Part shown: one piece after another, positions 1 to 9,799 of the stretch
How positions within the stretch are numbered: position 1 is the stretch's first letter
How the letters are laid out: each line of letters starts with the position of its first letter
Assembly (NCBI GenBank): GCA_023441105.1
Contig: JAEZQX010000326.1
Location: forward strand, 1 to 20,784
Length of the DNA stretch: 20,784 nucleotides
Direction of reading: 5' to 3'
DNA from: Pseudomonadota bacterium
Lineage (GTDB): Bacteria; Pseudomonadota; Gammaproteobacteria; Burkholderiales; Burkholderiaceae
Position numbers and translations under genes: made by a program
Notes under the pieces: model-generated
What the model was told of the DNA's origin: nothing
What the model saw: only the letters and a program-made list of their open reading frames with translations
Database searches by the model: none

Positions 1-57
1 GGCGCGCAGCGGCCCGGCGACCAGGCGCCGACCGGCACCGACACCCGCAAGCGATGA
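1..57 (+). CDS. C-terminal fragment of a probable LptM-like lipoprotein (partial)
   Basis: Frame 1 is open from the window edge to a TGA at 55-57 and encodes 18 residues ending ...TDTRKR. The stop overlaps the lysA start as ATGA, a typical sign of translational coupling. In many proteobacteria lysA is preceded by lptM (yifL), a very short lipoprotein that helps LptD maturation and has a variable, low-complexity Pro/Ala-rich tail. The visible tail (GAQRPGDQAP) has that composition. The lipobox end lies outside the window, so the identity rests only on position and composition. Confidence 0.4.
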   Translation, partial: GAQRPGDQAPTGTDTRKR

Positions 58-1349
58 ACGACATGCCGCCCGCCGCCGCGCTGCTGCCCGACTGGCTGAC
101 CCGCGACGACACCGGCCGGCTGCACGCCGACGGAATCCCCCTCGAGTCGCTGGCGCAGCAGTTCGGCACGCCGCTCTACGTTTATTCGCGCCGCCACATC
201 GAGTCGACCCTCGCGCAGTTCCGCCAGGCGGTGAAGGGGCGCAAGGCGACCATCTGCTATGCGCTCAAGGCCAACAGCAACCTCGCCATCATCGAGCTGA
301 TGGGACGGCTCGGCTGCGGCTTCGACATCGTCTCGGGCGGCGAGCTCGAGCGCGTGGTCGCCGCCGGCTGCGATCCGACGCAGGTGCTGTTCTCCGGCGT
401 GGGCAAGTCGGCGGCCGAAATGACCCGGGCGCTCGAACTCGGGGTTCGCTGCTTCAACGTCGAATCGCTGGCGGAGCTGGAGCGCCTCGACCAGGTGGCC
501 GCCAGCGTCGGCCGGATCGCGCCGGTATCGATCCGCGTCAACCCCGACGTCGATGCCGCCACCCACCCGTACATCTCCACCGGGCTGCGGGAGAACAAGT
601 TCGGCATCGCCTGCGAAGAGGCGCTGCCGGTCTATCGTCGCGCGGCGGAGCTGGCGCATATCGAGGTGAACGGGATCGACTGCCATATCGGTTCGCAGAT
701 CACCGACATCGCGCCGTTCCTGGCTGCGCTCGATCGGGTGCTGGCGCTGGTCGACCAGCTCCAGCGGTCCGGTGTCGAGATCCGGCACCTCGATCTCGGC
801 GGCGGCCTCGGCATCCGCTACCGCGACGAAGTGCCGCCGGATCCGATGGCGCTGATGACCGCCATCTTCAACCGCATCGACCAGTGGAGCAGCGGTGAGC
901 CGCCGGAAGTGATGTTCGAATTCGGCCGCGCGCTGGTCGGCAATGCCGGCTTGCTGCTGACCCGCGTCGAATATCTCAAGCGCAACTACGACAAGCATTT
1001 CGCGATCGTCGATGCGGCGATGAACGACCTGATCAGGCCGTCGCTGTACGATGCCTACCACCGCATCGAACCGGTCGACCTGCGTGCCGGCCCGGTGCGC
1101 AGCTTCGATATCGTCGGTCCGATCTGCGAATCCGGCGACTGGCTCGGCCGCGACCGGGAGCTGGCGATCGAGCAGGGTGACCTGCTGGCGATCCTGTCGG
1201 CCGGCGCCTATGGCGCCACCATGAGCTCCAACTACAACAGCCGCCCGCGGGCGGCCGAAGTCCTGATCGACGGCGGCACCGCCTACCCGGTGCGCATGCG
1301 CGAGACCGTGGCGGACCTGCTGGCTGCCGAGCGCCGCCTCCGGCGCTGA
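54..1349 (+). CDS. lysA: Diaminopimelate decarboxylase
   Basis: PLP-dependent fold-type III decarboxylase that converts meso-diaminopimelate to L-lysine, the last step of lysine synthesis in the cytoplasm. The 431 residues match the usual family length of about 415-430. Visible landmarks are the PLP lysine K72 in CYALKANSN, H211 in DCHIGSQ, the phosphate-binding GGGLG at 249-253, the CESGD motif at 358-362 with the dimer-contributed catalytic Cys, and SAGAYG at 382-387. The usual EPGR substrate/PLP motif reads EFGR at 289-292: E, G and R are kept and Pro is replaced by Phe. The ATG overlaps the upstream stop, which fixes the start. The gene converges on msrQ with only 21 bases between the stops. 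Confidence 0.97.
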   Translation: MNDMPPAAALLPDWLTRDDTGRLHADGIPLESLAQQFGTPLYVYSRRHIESTLAQFRQAVKGRKATICYALKANSNLAIIELMGRLGCGFDIVSGGELERVVAAGCDPTQVLFSGVGKSAAEMTRALELGVRCFNVESLAELERLDQVAASVGRIAPVSIRVNPDVDAATHPYISTGLRENKFGIACEEALPVYRRAAELAHIEVNGIDCHIGSQITDIAPFLAALDRVLALVDQLQRSGVEIRHLDLGGGLGIRYRDEVPPDPMALMTAIFNRIDQWSSGEPPEVMFEFGRALVGNAGLLLTRVEYLKRNYDKHFAIVDAAMNDLIRPSLYDAYHRIEPVDLRAGPVRSFDIVGPICESGDWLGRDRELAIEQGDLLAILSAGAYGATMSSNYNSRPRAAEVLIDGGTAYPVRMRETVADLLAAERRLRR

Positions 1350-1370
1350 GCCGGCGTCACTGCGGTCGCT

Positions 1371-2006
1371 TCAGGAGCGGGCCGCCCCGGTGGCCGCCGC
1401 TTGCTTGCGGGATCGCATCGCCCGCTGCCATGCCGGCTGCAGCAGTCTGAACAGGAGCAACACGGCCACGATGCCGGCATACAGCCACGGCTCGGAAAGG
1501 TCGTTCTTGTCCTCCTTCAGCCACCAGAAGTGGACGACGCCGAGGATCACGATGGCGTACACCAGCCGGTGCAGCCGACTCCAGCGGCGCCCGAGGCGCC
1601 GCATCATGCGATCGGTGGACGTGATAGCCAGCGGCACCAGCAGCACGAAGGCCGCGAAGCCCACGGTGATGAACGGCCGCTTCCAGATGTCCTTGACGAT
1701 CTCCTCGAGCGAGAACCACTGGTCGAACCAGACATAGGTCAGCAGGTGCGCGCAGGCATAGAAGAAGGCGAACAGCCCCAGCATGCGTCGCAGGCGGATC
1801 AGCTGCTGCCAGCCGGTCAGACGCCGCAGCGGCGTCACCGCCAGGGTGATGCAGAGAAAGGTCAGCGTCCAGAAGCCGGTCGAATGGGTGATGAACTCGA
1901 TCGGATTGGCCCCCAGGTTGCCCTGGAACCCGAGGACGAACAGGCGCAGGAAGGGGACCAGGGAGAGGACGAAGATTGCGGTCTTCCACCAGGCGATCGA
2001 TCCCAC
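1371..2006 (-). CDS. msrQ: MsrQ, haem-binding membrane subunit of the MsrPQ methionine sulfoxide reductase
   Basis: Integral membrane b-type cytochrome (ferric reductase-like domain, former YedZ) that passes quinol-derived electrons to periplasmic MsrP. About six hydrophobic segments are visible. Histidines H87, H146 and H159, counted from the chosen start, sit where haem ligands lie in the E. coli protein. A longer open frame reaches 2072, but it would run back into msrP. The GTG at 2006 is preferred because GSIAWWKTAIF begins the first membrane helix, a GGGG lies just upstream, and the gap to the msrP stop is then 10 bases. That gives 211 residues, the normal family length. It is translated after msrP on the same strand. 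Confidence 0.93.
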   Translation of the reverse strand: MGSIAWWKTAIFVLSLVPFLRLFVLGFQGNLGANPIEFITHSTGFWTLTFLCITLAVTPLRRLTGWQQLIRLRRMLGLFAFFYACAHLLTYVWFDQWFSLEEIVKDIWKRPFITVGFAAFVLLVPLAITSTDRMMRRLGRRWSRLHRLVYAIVILGVVHFWWLKEDKNDLSEPWLYAGIVAVLLLFRLLQPAWQRAMRSRKQAAATGAARS

Positions 2007-2016
2007 GATGCCCCGT

Positions 2017-2997
2017 TCAGAAGTGCTTGCGCAGGTCCATGCCGGCGTAGAGCTGGCCGACCTGTTCCGCATAACCGTTGAACATCAGCGTCTTGCGCTT
2101 GCGCTGCAGGAAGCCGTCCTCGCCGATCCGCCGCTCGGTTGCCTGCGACCAGCGCGGATGGTCGACCTCGGGATTGACGTTGGAATAGAAGCCGTACTCC
2201 GACGGCCCGGCCCGCCCCCAGCTGGTCAGCGGCTGCTTTTCGGTGAAGCGGATCTTCACGATGGACTTGCCGGATTTGAAGCCGTACTTCCACGGCACCG
2301 TCACCCGGATCGGCGCGCCGTTCTGGTTGGGCAGCACGCTGCCGTACATGCCGAAGGTCAGCAGGCTCAGCGGATGCATCGCCTCGTCCATCCGCAGCCC
2401 CTCCAGGTACGGCCAGCCCAGCACGCCGGACCGCAGGCCCGGCATCTGCTTCGGATCGGCCAGGGTGATGAACTCGACGTACTTCGCGTTGCCGGTCGGC
2501 TCGACGCGCCTGATCAGCTCCGACAGCGGATACCCCACCCAGGGGATCACCATCGACCAGCCTTCGACGCAACGCATCCGGTAGATGCGCTCCTCCTGCG
2601 GCGCCAGCCGCAGCAGCTCGTCGATGTCGAAGGTCTTCGGCTTGGCGATCTCGCCTTCCACGACCACCGTCCAGGGACGGGGGTGCAGGCTGCCGGCAAA
2701 GCGCGCGGGATCGGACTTGTCGGTGCCGAACTCGTAGAAGTTGTTGTAGGTGGTCGCGTCCTCGAAGCTGGTCGTCCGCTCCATGGTGGACAGCGGGCTC
2801 GGCTTGCCGGGCAGCTTGGCCAGCTCGCCCAGGGCTGCCGAAGCGCGCTGGGCGCGCGCCGGACCGGCCGCCCCGAGCGGCAGGCCGGCAACCGCAAGAC
2901 CCGCCGCGGCGAGGATCCGGCGACGGTTGCGGTAGACCGATTCGGACGCGACTTCCGAAGCGGCAGGTTGCGACGGGTCTCGAACACTGATCAGCAT
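2017..2997 (-). CDS. msrP: MsrP, periplasmic molybdopterin methionine-sulfoxide reductase catalytic subunit
   Basis: Repairs oxidised methionine in periplasmic proteins (former YedY). The 326-residue product has an N-terminal Tat signal with consecutive arginines at 25-27 followed by [14 protein letters not shown] and a likely cleavage near ARAQ (47-50). The sulfite-oxidase-type Mo domain follows. C143 in YRMRCVEGW is the expected molybdenum ligand. [10 protein letters not shown] (85-94) and [11 protein letters not shown] (235-245) are typical molybdopterin-binding segments. Export is expected to be folded through Tat. The ATG at 2997 has a CGGAG about seven bases upstream. It pairs with msrQ immediately downstream. 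Confidence 0.95.
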   Translation of the reverse strand: MLISVRDPSQPAASEVASESVYRNRRRILAAAGLAVAGLPLGAAGPARAQRASAALGELAKLPGKPSPLSTMERTTSFEDATTYNNFYEFGTDKSDPARFAGSLHPRPWTVVVEGEIAKPKTFDIDELLRLAPQEERIYRMRCVEGWSMVIPWVGYPLSELIRRVEPTGNAKYVEFITLADPKQMPGLRSGVLGWPYLEGLRMDEAMHPLSLLTFGMYGSVLPNQNGAPIRVTVPWKYGFKSGKSIVKIRFTEKQPLTSWGRAGPSEYGFYSNVNPEVDHPRWSQATERRIGEDGFLQRKRKTLMFNGYAEQVGQLYAGMDLRKHF

Positions 2998-3165
2998 GCT
3001 GGGCTCCGCGTGGCATGTCGGCGAGGCTCCCGGTCGCAGGCATCGCGGACGGCGCAGGCTGAAGAGCCGCTGCCGCCGGGCGAGCGCGACGGGAAACGTA
3101 CTGCAGACATGTTATGCCATCGGTCGCGCGACGGCCGGACAACTTACAAGGCGGCGATGGCTCCG

Positions 3166-3199
3166 CCGGTGACGGCAGTCAGCTGCCTGCCGTCACCGG
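3166..3199 (-). terminator. Strong hairpin between cytochrome c4 and msrP
   Basis: A perfect 13-bp inverted repeat (CCGGTGACGGCAG at 3166-3178 pairing with 3187-3199) flanks an 8-base loop. It starts 8 bases after the cytochrome c4 stop on the minus strand. No T-run follows on either strand, so it is not a textbook intrinsic terminator. It may be a Rho-associated 3' end, an RNA-stability element, or an attenuator between the cytochrome gene and msrPQ. Confidence 0.5.
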
Positions 3200-3206
3200 T
3201 GCGCAA

Positions 3207-3929
3207 TCAGCGCAGGCCGGCGATGTAATCCGAAAGAGCCTTGATCTCGTGGTCCGACAGCCGCGCGGCGATGGTGCTCATCGGCACGTTGTTGTGGCGG
3301 GTGCCGCTGCGAAAGGCGACCAGCTGGGCCTCGGTGTAGTCGGAATACTGGCCGCCGAGGCGCGGAAACTGCGCCGGGATGCCGGAGCCGGTCGGCCCAT
3401 GGCAACCGGCGCAGGACGGCACGCCCTTCTCGGCGATGCCGCCGCGATAGATGGCGCGACCGAGGTCGACCATCTCCTTGTTCCGGGCGGCCGAGGGCTT
3501 GAGCGGCTTGGCACTGTAGAACGCGGCCAGGTCGGCCATGTCCTGCGGCGAGAGCTGCGCAGCCAGCGGCGTCATGATGGGACTCTGCCGGCTCGCCATC
3601 TTGGCGCCTTCCTTCACCTTGAAGTCCGCGAGCTGCTTCTGCAGGTAGGCGGCATGCTGGGCGGCGATCTTCGGATTGGACGGCGCCGTGCTGTTGCCGT
3701 CGGGGCCATGGCAGGCGGCGCACACCTGGCCGGCAATCTTCTCGCCCTTGGCCGGATCAGCCTTGGTGGCCACCGGCGGCAGCTCCGCATCCTGCGCCAC
3801 CGCGGCACCCGGCGCCGCTGCCAGCACCCCCAGCAGCCCAGCGAGGATTCCGGCACGCATGCCGGCGGCAGACAGGCCGCCGACAACGCCATTGACGGGA
3901 CCACCAGCAACCGTTTCCAGACACTTCAT
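3207..3929 (-). CDS. Dihaem cytochrome c4 (periplasmic c-type cytochrome)
   Basis: Electron carrier with two cytochrome c domains. Counted from the longest open frame (ATG at 3935), the haem sites are CAACH at 72-76 and CAGCH at 175-179. The methionine axial ligands are probably M121 (SPIMTPLA) and M219 (VPMSTIAARLS). The N-terminus is a Sec signal peptide with cleavage near AVAQ-DAE. The second ATG, at 3929, is preferred: GAGGGA ends five bases upstream of it, whereas the same purines abut the ATG at 3935. A more internal Met at original residue 26 would also give a usable signal peptide. Divergent cytochrome c4/engB is, from memory, a common betaproteobacterial arrangement. Such proteins usually serve terminal oxidases. 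Confidence 0.92.
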   Translation of the reverse strand: MKCLETVAGGPVNGVVGGLSAAGMRAGILAGLLGVLAAAPGAAVAQDAELPPVATKADPAKGEKIAGQVCAACHGPDGNSTAPSNPKIAAQHAAYLQKQLADFKVKEGAKMASRQSPIMTPLAAQLSPQDMADLAAFYSAKPLKPSAARNKEMVDLGRAIYRGGIAEKGVPSCAGCHGPTGSGIPAQFPRLGGQYSDYTEAQLVAFRSGTRHNNVPMSTIAARLSDHEIKALSDYIAGLR

Positions 3930-3939
3930 TCGCATCCCT

Positions 3940-4000
3940 CTGCCGGCATGGCCGGCCTGTCCTCATCTGCCGGCAGGCCGGCTCATCCTGGTCCGCCGGC
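3940..4000. repeat. GCCGGC-rich repeat cluster in the cytochrome c4 leader
   Basis: Five GCCGGC palindromes occur in 59 bases (3942, 3951, 3969, 3977, 3995). Two imperfect tandem units are visible, 3940-3966 and 3967-3986, both starting CTGCCGGCA and ending TCAT. CTGCCGGCAG at 3967-3976 is itself a perfect palindrome. On the minus strand this lies in the presumed 5' leader of the cytochrome gene, immediately upstream of its ribosome binding site, so it could fold and affect translation. Confidence 0.5.
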
Positions 4001-4087
4001 TGAACCGGCTCCTTTCTCGCGCAACAGACACGCACCGCTCGGGCATCGTGCGAAGCCCGGCCGGGAGCGCCATCCAGCAAACCCTTG

Positions 4088-4093
4088 ATTATA
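4088..4093 (-). promoter_or_regulatory. Candidate -10 element for cytochrome c4
   Basis: The minus strand reads a perfect TATAAT here, in an unusually AT-rich patch of this GC-rich window. It lies about 155 bases upstream of the cytochrome start. I see no good TTGACA-like hexamer at the right spacing. On the plus strand the same patch reads TATACGATAAT only a few bases before the engB ATG, so engB could have a very short leader or be transcribed from elsewhere. Confidence 0.35.
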
Positions 4094-4106
4094 CGATAAT
4101 GCCTGG

Positions 4107-5902
<1,796 letters not shown>

Positions 5903-5935
5903 GTTCGTTGTGCGGCCTCTGAGGGATCTCAACGC

Positions 5936-7054
5936 GTGAGCCTCGAGTTCATCCGCATCGAGAAGGGCGCGGCGACGGTCTTGCAGGAGGCGCCGGGCAC
6001 GCTGCCGCAGAACGGCTTCCTGTGGATCGATGTCCATGCCAACACCGGCCGGCAGTGGGCCCAGGAGATCACTCGCCTGACCGGTGTCGAGATCTTCGAG
6101 GAACACCTGCTCGACACCGAGAATCCGGCGCATCCGTCGTTCTATGACTCGACGGCGGACTACGAGATGATCGTGATGCGGGCGCTGGGCCCCAAGCCGC
6201 CGCCAACGATCCCGCCACGCATCCGCATCCAGACATGGGCTGCCGTTTTCCTCGTGCTGCCTCGCTGCCTGGTGACGATCCACCCGGCCGACAACCAGCT
6301 CGATCCTCAGGTGCGCGAGAGGGTGCTGGCCGCCAGCCGCTACAACCAGCGCCTGCCGGCGCAGCCTGAGGAACTGATGCTGCGGCTTCTCTCGGGATTG
6401 GTCGACCGCTACCTCGCGCTGCGCCAGCCGCTGACGGCGCAGCTCGAAAGCTGGCAGCGCAACCTGCTCAATCCGCGCCGGCCGTTCAAGGACTGGACGA
6501 CCTTGCTCGAGGCCCGCATGGAGCTGCGCAAGCTGCAGCACCTGTCGGAGGAGCAGCTCGACGCCATCCAGGAGTGGCGCGACGAGCGGCTGGAGCACGA
6601 CGAGCCGGGGCAGGACCAGGCGCCGGCCTTGCCGGCACTCAGCGCCGCGCTGATGGTGCGGGCCACGGATGTTGTCGAGCACATCCAGCGGGTGCTGCAC
6701 CATGCCCGCGGGCAGGAGTCATCCATCGACTCGGCGGTGCAGCTGCATTTTTCGGCGACCGCCTTCAGGACCGCCGAGATCATGCGCGTGCTGACGGTGC
6801 TGACGGCGATCTTCCTGCCGATGACGCTGGTGACCGGCATCTTTGGCATGAACTTCCATGCCATGCCCCTGGTGGACGCGCCGCATGGCTTCTGGATGAT
6901 CCTGGGAGCGATGGCACTGATCGGCGTCGTGATGCTGGTCGTCTTCACCGCGCGGCGCTATGTCGAGGCACCGCTGCCGAGGCGGATCGGCAGGCGCAAG
7001 GGCGACCCGCCGGTCGAGAAGGATGCCTTCGAGGAGACCCGGACCGCTGCCTGA
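5936..7054 (+). CDS. CorA/ZntB-family divalent metal ion transporter
   Basis: Pentameric inner-membrane channel family. A long cytoplasmic N-terminal domain with helical segments (about 125-285) is followed by two C-terminal membrane helices (about 287-303 and 319-338). The signature GMN loop is at 304-306 in GIFGMNFHAMP. Length is 372 residues. The GTG start at 5936 has GAGGGA nine bases upstream, and the gap to hemB is only 33 bases. Substrate (Mg2+, Co2+ or Zn2+ export as in ZntB) cannot be settled from sequence. Co-transcription with Mg-dependent HemB is possible but unproven. Confidence 0.88.
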   Translation: MSLEFIRIEKGAATVLQEAPGTLPQNGFLWIDVHANTGRQWAQEITRLTGVEIFEEHLLDTENPAHPSFYDSTADYEMIVMRALGPKPPPTIPPRIRIQTWAAVFLVLPRCLVTIHPADNQLDPQVRERVLAASRYNQRLPAQPEELMLRLLSGLVDRYLALRQPLTAQLESWQRNLLNPRRPFKDWTTLLEARMELRKLQHLSEEQLDAIQEWRDERLEHDEPGQDQAPALPALSAALMVRATDVVEHIQRVLHHARGQESSIDSAVQLHFSATAFRTAEIMRVLTVLTAIFLPMTLVTGIFGMNFHAMPLVDAPHGFWMILGAMALIGVVMLVVFTARRYVEAPLPRRIGRRKGDPPVEKDAFEETRTAA

Positions 7055-7174
7055 GCCGGCGGGAGCACTACCGTATTGTGCAGGTGTGGCGCCGGCAGCA
7101 ACCCGCGCGCGCCGGCGCGGCGTTACGATCGAGCTTCCCCATGACAGGTTCGAGTGAACCGAAGGAGAGTGTCC

Positions 7175-7429
7175 ATGATGCAGCAGTTCCTGTTTGCCGC
7201 CGCCGTGCTCGCCCTCGGAGCCGCATCCCCGGCGTGGGCCGATCCGTGCACCGACCAGGCCGATACCAAGAAGCTGTCCGGAGCGGCGCGAACCAGCTTC
7301 GTCAAGAAGTGCCAGACGGACGCGATGGCAAGCTGCGAAAAGCAGGCGGGAGACAAGAAGCTCTCCGGCGCCGCCAAGAACAGCTTCGTCAAGAAGTGCA
7401 GCACGGACATGGGTGGCGCCACCAAGTGA
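7175..7429 (+). CDS. PsiF-repeat family small secreted protein
   Basis: An 84-residue protein with a Sec signal peptide ending AWA-DP. Two near-identical 18-residue units follow, KKLSGAARTSFVKKCQTD and KKLSGAAKNSFVKKCSTD, encoded at 7268-7321 and 7355-7408 with an 87-base period. This matches the PsiF repeat, first noted in an E. coli phosphate-starvation-inducible gene. The function is unknown, and the conserved cysteines suggest an oxidised periplasmic protein. An upstream GTG at 7154 is open in frame, but AAGGAGAG at 7162-7169 places the start at the ATG at 7175 (or the adjacent one at 7178). It appears monocistronic and ends facing the SDR gene. Confidence 0.85.
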   Translation: MMQQFLFAAAVLALGAASPAWADPCTDQADTKKLSGAARTSFVKKCQTDAMASCEKQAGDKKLSGAAKNSFVKKCSTDMGGATK

Positions 7430-7538
7430 ACGGCCGGAAACGGCTTGGCGACGCGTCGCTGCTTCGCGCAGGACATTGACTGGACGACAGCGGAACCACA
7501 AGGGGGTGCCGTCTGCCGTCGGACCTGCAGCCTGCCGT

Positions 7539-8300
7539 TCAGATGCGTTGCCCGCCGCTCGTGTCGATGCGCTGGCCCGTGACCCACCGGGCGGCATCGC
7601 TGGCGAGAAACAGGATGACGTCGGCAATGTCGGCTGGCTGCCCGACCCGACCCAGTGCGATCGACTTGGCGATGTCGCGACTGCGGATCGGGTCGAGCGC
7701 GCCGGGATTCATCTCGGTGGCGGTAGCGCCAGGGAGCACCGCGTTGACGGTGATGCCCCGCGGCCCGAAGTGCGCGGCCAGGAGCAACGTCAGCGCTTCC
7801 AGGCCCGCCTTCGCAGGCGCATAAGCGGCCATCTCGGGATAGGCGACCCGCGTTCCCATGGAGGAGACGTTGATGATCCTGCCGCCGTCCCTCAGGCGCG
7901 GGGAAGCCTTCTGGATCAGGAAGAACGGCGACTTGAGGTCGACCTGCAGCGTCCGGTCGAACTCCTCTTCCGTGACCTGCTCGATGGTATTGCGCGTCCC
8001 CGCACCGGCGTTGTTGACGAGGATGTCGAACTGGTTCGAGCCGAGCCGCTGCTGCAAGCCAGCGTCGAGCTGGGAATAGAGGACTTCCACCCCCTTGGGG
8101 TCGCCCAGATCGGCCGCAACCGCGAAGCCGGAACCGCCTTCCGCCTCGATCTGCGCCACCACTTCATTGGCGTCGTCTCGCCGGGAACGGTAGTGCACGA
8201 CGACGAACACGCCCTGCGCAGCCAGGCGCAATGCCGTTTCCCGGCCGATTCCTCGGCTGCCCCCCGTCACCACCGCCACCTTGCCTTGAAGATCCTTCAT
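7539..8300 (-). CDS. Short-chain dehydrogenase/reductase (SDR)
   Basis: Classical NAD(P)-dependent SDR of 253 residues. Motifs are TGGSRGIG at 12-19, NNAG at 96-99, the catalytic serine in INVSS (143-147), and YAPAK with Y160 and K164. A basic patch after the second strand (HYRSRR, 36-41) hints at NADP(H), as in FabG-like enzymes. An in-frame GTG at 8330 would add ten residues, but MKDLQGKVAVVTGG from the ATG at 8300 is the usual SDR start. It is the last gene of the minus-strand operon, 30 bases after livF. Context suggests oxidation or reduction of a hydroxy/keto intermediate. The specific substrate is not identifiable. Confidence 0.88.
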   Translation of the reverse strand: MKDLQGKVAVVTGGSRGIGRETALRLAAQGVFVVVHYRSRRDDANEVVAQIEAEGGSGFAVAADLGDPKGVEVLYSQLDAGLQQRLGSNQFDILVNNAGAGTRNTIEQVTEEEFDRTLQVDLKSPFFLIQKASPRLRDGGRIINVSSMGTRVAYPEMAAYAPAKAGLEALTLLLAAHFGPRGITVNAVLPGATATEMNPGALDPIRSRDIAKSIALGRVGQPADIADVILFLASDAARWVTGQRIDTSGGQRI

Positions 8301-8330
8301 GTCCGCGATTCCCGATTGCCTGTCCGGCAC

Positions 8331-9038
8331 TTAGCCACCTAGATAAGCCGACGCTACCCGCTCGTCGGTCGCCAATTCGCCGGCTGCGCCCTCCAGCACG
8401 ACCCGCCCCTGGTCGAGCACGTAGGCGTAGTCCGCACTGCGCAGCGCCAGCCGCGCATTCTGCTCGACGACCAGCACGGTGACACCGTCGGCACGGATTG
8501 AGCGGATCAGCTCGAAGATATTGGCGACGATGAGCGGAGCCAGTCCCAGTGACGGCTCGTCGAGCAGCAGAACCCGTGGCGAACCCATCAGCGCCCTGGC
8601 GATGCACACCATCTGCTGCTCGCCTCCCGACAAAGAGCCGGCCATCTGCTTCCGGCGCGAGGCGATGATCGGAAAGCGTTCCGTCACGTAATCGACACGA
8701 CGACGGAATTCCGCCTCGTCGAGCTGCAGCGCCCCCGCCCGCAGGTTCTCGAGGACCGACATGTCGCCGAAAAGCTGTCGCCCTTCCGGGGCGTGGGCCA
8801 CGCCGGCCCGCACCACCGCGTGGGGACTCAAGCCGCCGATCGGCTTGCCGCCGAGCAGCACGCTTCCGTGGGTTGGCCTGTAGAGCCCAGAGACGGTACG
8901 CAACAAGGTGGTCTTGCCGACTCCGTTGCGGCCAAGAATCGTCACCAGCCCACCCTCGGGGACCGCGATGCTTACCTCGTGCAGCACCGGTCGCCCCGCG
9001 AGGTGGACGGTCAGCTTGTCGAGCGCGAGCAAGGTCAC
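8331..9038 (-). CDS. livF: Branched-chain amino acid-type ABC transporter ATPase (LivF family)
   Basis: ATP-hydrolysing subunit of the HAAT uptake system, 235 residues. Walker A is GRNGVGKT at 36-43, the signature LSGGEQQ at 136-142, and Walker B VLLLDEP at 156-162. The segment APEGRQLFGDMSVLENL (about 83-99) is characteristic of LivF. An open frame continues upstream to 9146, but it lies inside livG. The GTG at 9038 overlaps the livG stop as GTGA and starts the protein at the normal place (TLLALDKLTV). Translational coupling to livG is likely. It partners with LivG, LivH and LivM from the same operon. Confidence 0.93.
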   Translation of the reverse strand: MTLLALDKLTVHLAGRPVLHEVSIAVPEGGLVTILGRNGVGKTTLLRTVSGLYRPTHGSVLLGGKPIGGLSPHAVVRAGVAHAPEGRQLFGDMSVLENLRAGALQLDEAEFRRRVDYVTERFPIIASRRKQMAGSLSGGEQQMVCIARALMGSPRVLLLDEPSLGLAPLIVANIFELIRSIRADGVTVLVVEQNARLALRSADYAYVLDQGRVVLEGAAGELATDERVASAYLGG

Positions 9039-9799
9039 TCGTCTTCCCCCAGGTAGGCCGCTCGCACGCCGGGATCGCTCCTGACCTGGGCCGGGGAGCC
9101 ATCGGCGATCAGGTGCCCGCTTTCGAGCACGACGATCCGATCGCAAATCCGCATGATCATCGGCATGTCGTGCTCAACCAGCACGATGGTCAGGCCGGCT
9201 TCGCGAAGCTGCACCACCCGCTTCGCCAGCTCGGAAGTTTCCGTGTCATTCAGGCCGGCAGCCGGTTCGTCCAGCATCAGGAGCTTGGGCTGGGTCGACA
9301 AGGCGCGCGCCAGCTCGAGATTCTTCTTCTGGCCGTACGACAGGTTCCCTGCCGGCTGGTCGGCGTACGGCATGAGCTCGAACATGTCCAGCGCCCGCAG
9401 CGTCGCCTCGGCAATCGCCTCATCCTTCCCGCGGACCAGGGAAGGAAAGATTGCCGACCAGAACGACGTCCCGACATGGCCGATCGCACCGGCCGAGACG
9501 TTGTCAAACACCGTCATGTCGGGAAACACGCGCAAGTTCTGGTAAGTGCGCGCCAGCCCGCGGCGCGCGATCTTGATCGAGTCGAGGCCGGCGATGGAGT
9601 GCCCCTCGAAGGTGACGGTGCCTGAAGTCGGCGCCTGGGCACCGGCGATGCAATTGAACAGGGTGGTCTTTCCCGCCCCGTTGGGCCCGATCAGGCCCAG
9701 CAACTCGCCCTTCGCCACCTTGAAGCTCACGTCGTCGACGGCGCGCAAACCGGAGAACTGCTTGCTGAGATTGGCCACTTCCAATAAGAAGCCGGTCAT
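9035..9799 (-). CDS. livG: Branched-chain amino acid-type ABC transporter ATPase (LivG family)
   Basis: Second ATPase of the importer, 254 residues. Walker A is GPNGAGKT at 38-45, the signature NLSYGQKK at 152-159, Walker B LLMLDEP at 173-179, and the switch histidine H210 is in LVEHDM. The ARTYQNLRVFPDMTV segment (83-97) and the C-terminal BCA-type end (GVRAAYLGEDE) are typical of LivG. The ATG at 9799 overlaps the livM stop as ATGA, which fixes the start within a much longer open frame. It is coupled to livM upstream and livF downstream. Confidence 0.94.
   Translation of the reverse strand: MTGFLLEVANLSKQFSGLRAVDDVSFKVAKGELLGLIGPNGAGKTTLFNCIAGAQAPTSGTVTFEGHSIAGLDSIKIARRGLARTYQNLRVFPDMTVFDNVSAGAIGHVGTSFWSAIFPSLVRGKDEAIAEATLRALDMFELMPYADQPAGNLSYGQKKNLELARALSTQPKLLMLDEPAAGLNDTETSELAKRVVQLREAGLTIVLVEHDMPMIMRICDRIVVLESGHLIADGSPAQVRSDPGVRAAYLGEDE

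Noticed and set aside
1350..1370. Possible terminator between the convergent lysA and msrQ stops
   Set aside because: Only 21 bases separate the stops, and I see no inverted repeat or T-run there.
1783..3228. 481-residue plus-strand open frame
   Set aside because: It lies antisense to msrQ and msrP, both of which have full family motifs. The translation is low-complexity His/Arg/Gly-rich without recognisable domains, as expected for a shadow frame in GC-rich DNA.
7108..7119. Perfect CGCGCC-GGCGCG palindrome between corA and psiF
   Set aside because: In a GC-rich intergenic stretch this short palindrome is likely by chance, has no T-run, and is not positioned as a convincing terminator or operator.
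7268..7408. Tandem 54-base repeat in the PsiF gene considered as a recent duplication
   Set aside because: Two repeats are normal for the PsiF family, and the copies differ at many synonymous sites, so this is an old family feature.
7430..7538. Possible terminator between convergent psiF and SDR genes
   Set aside because: No inverted repeat of useful length followed by T residues was found. Only short ACGGCA-type direct repeats are present.
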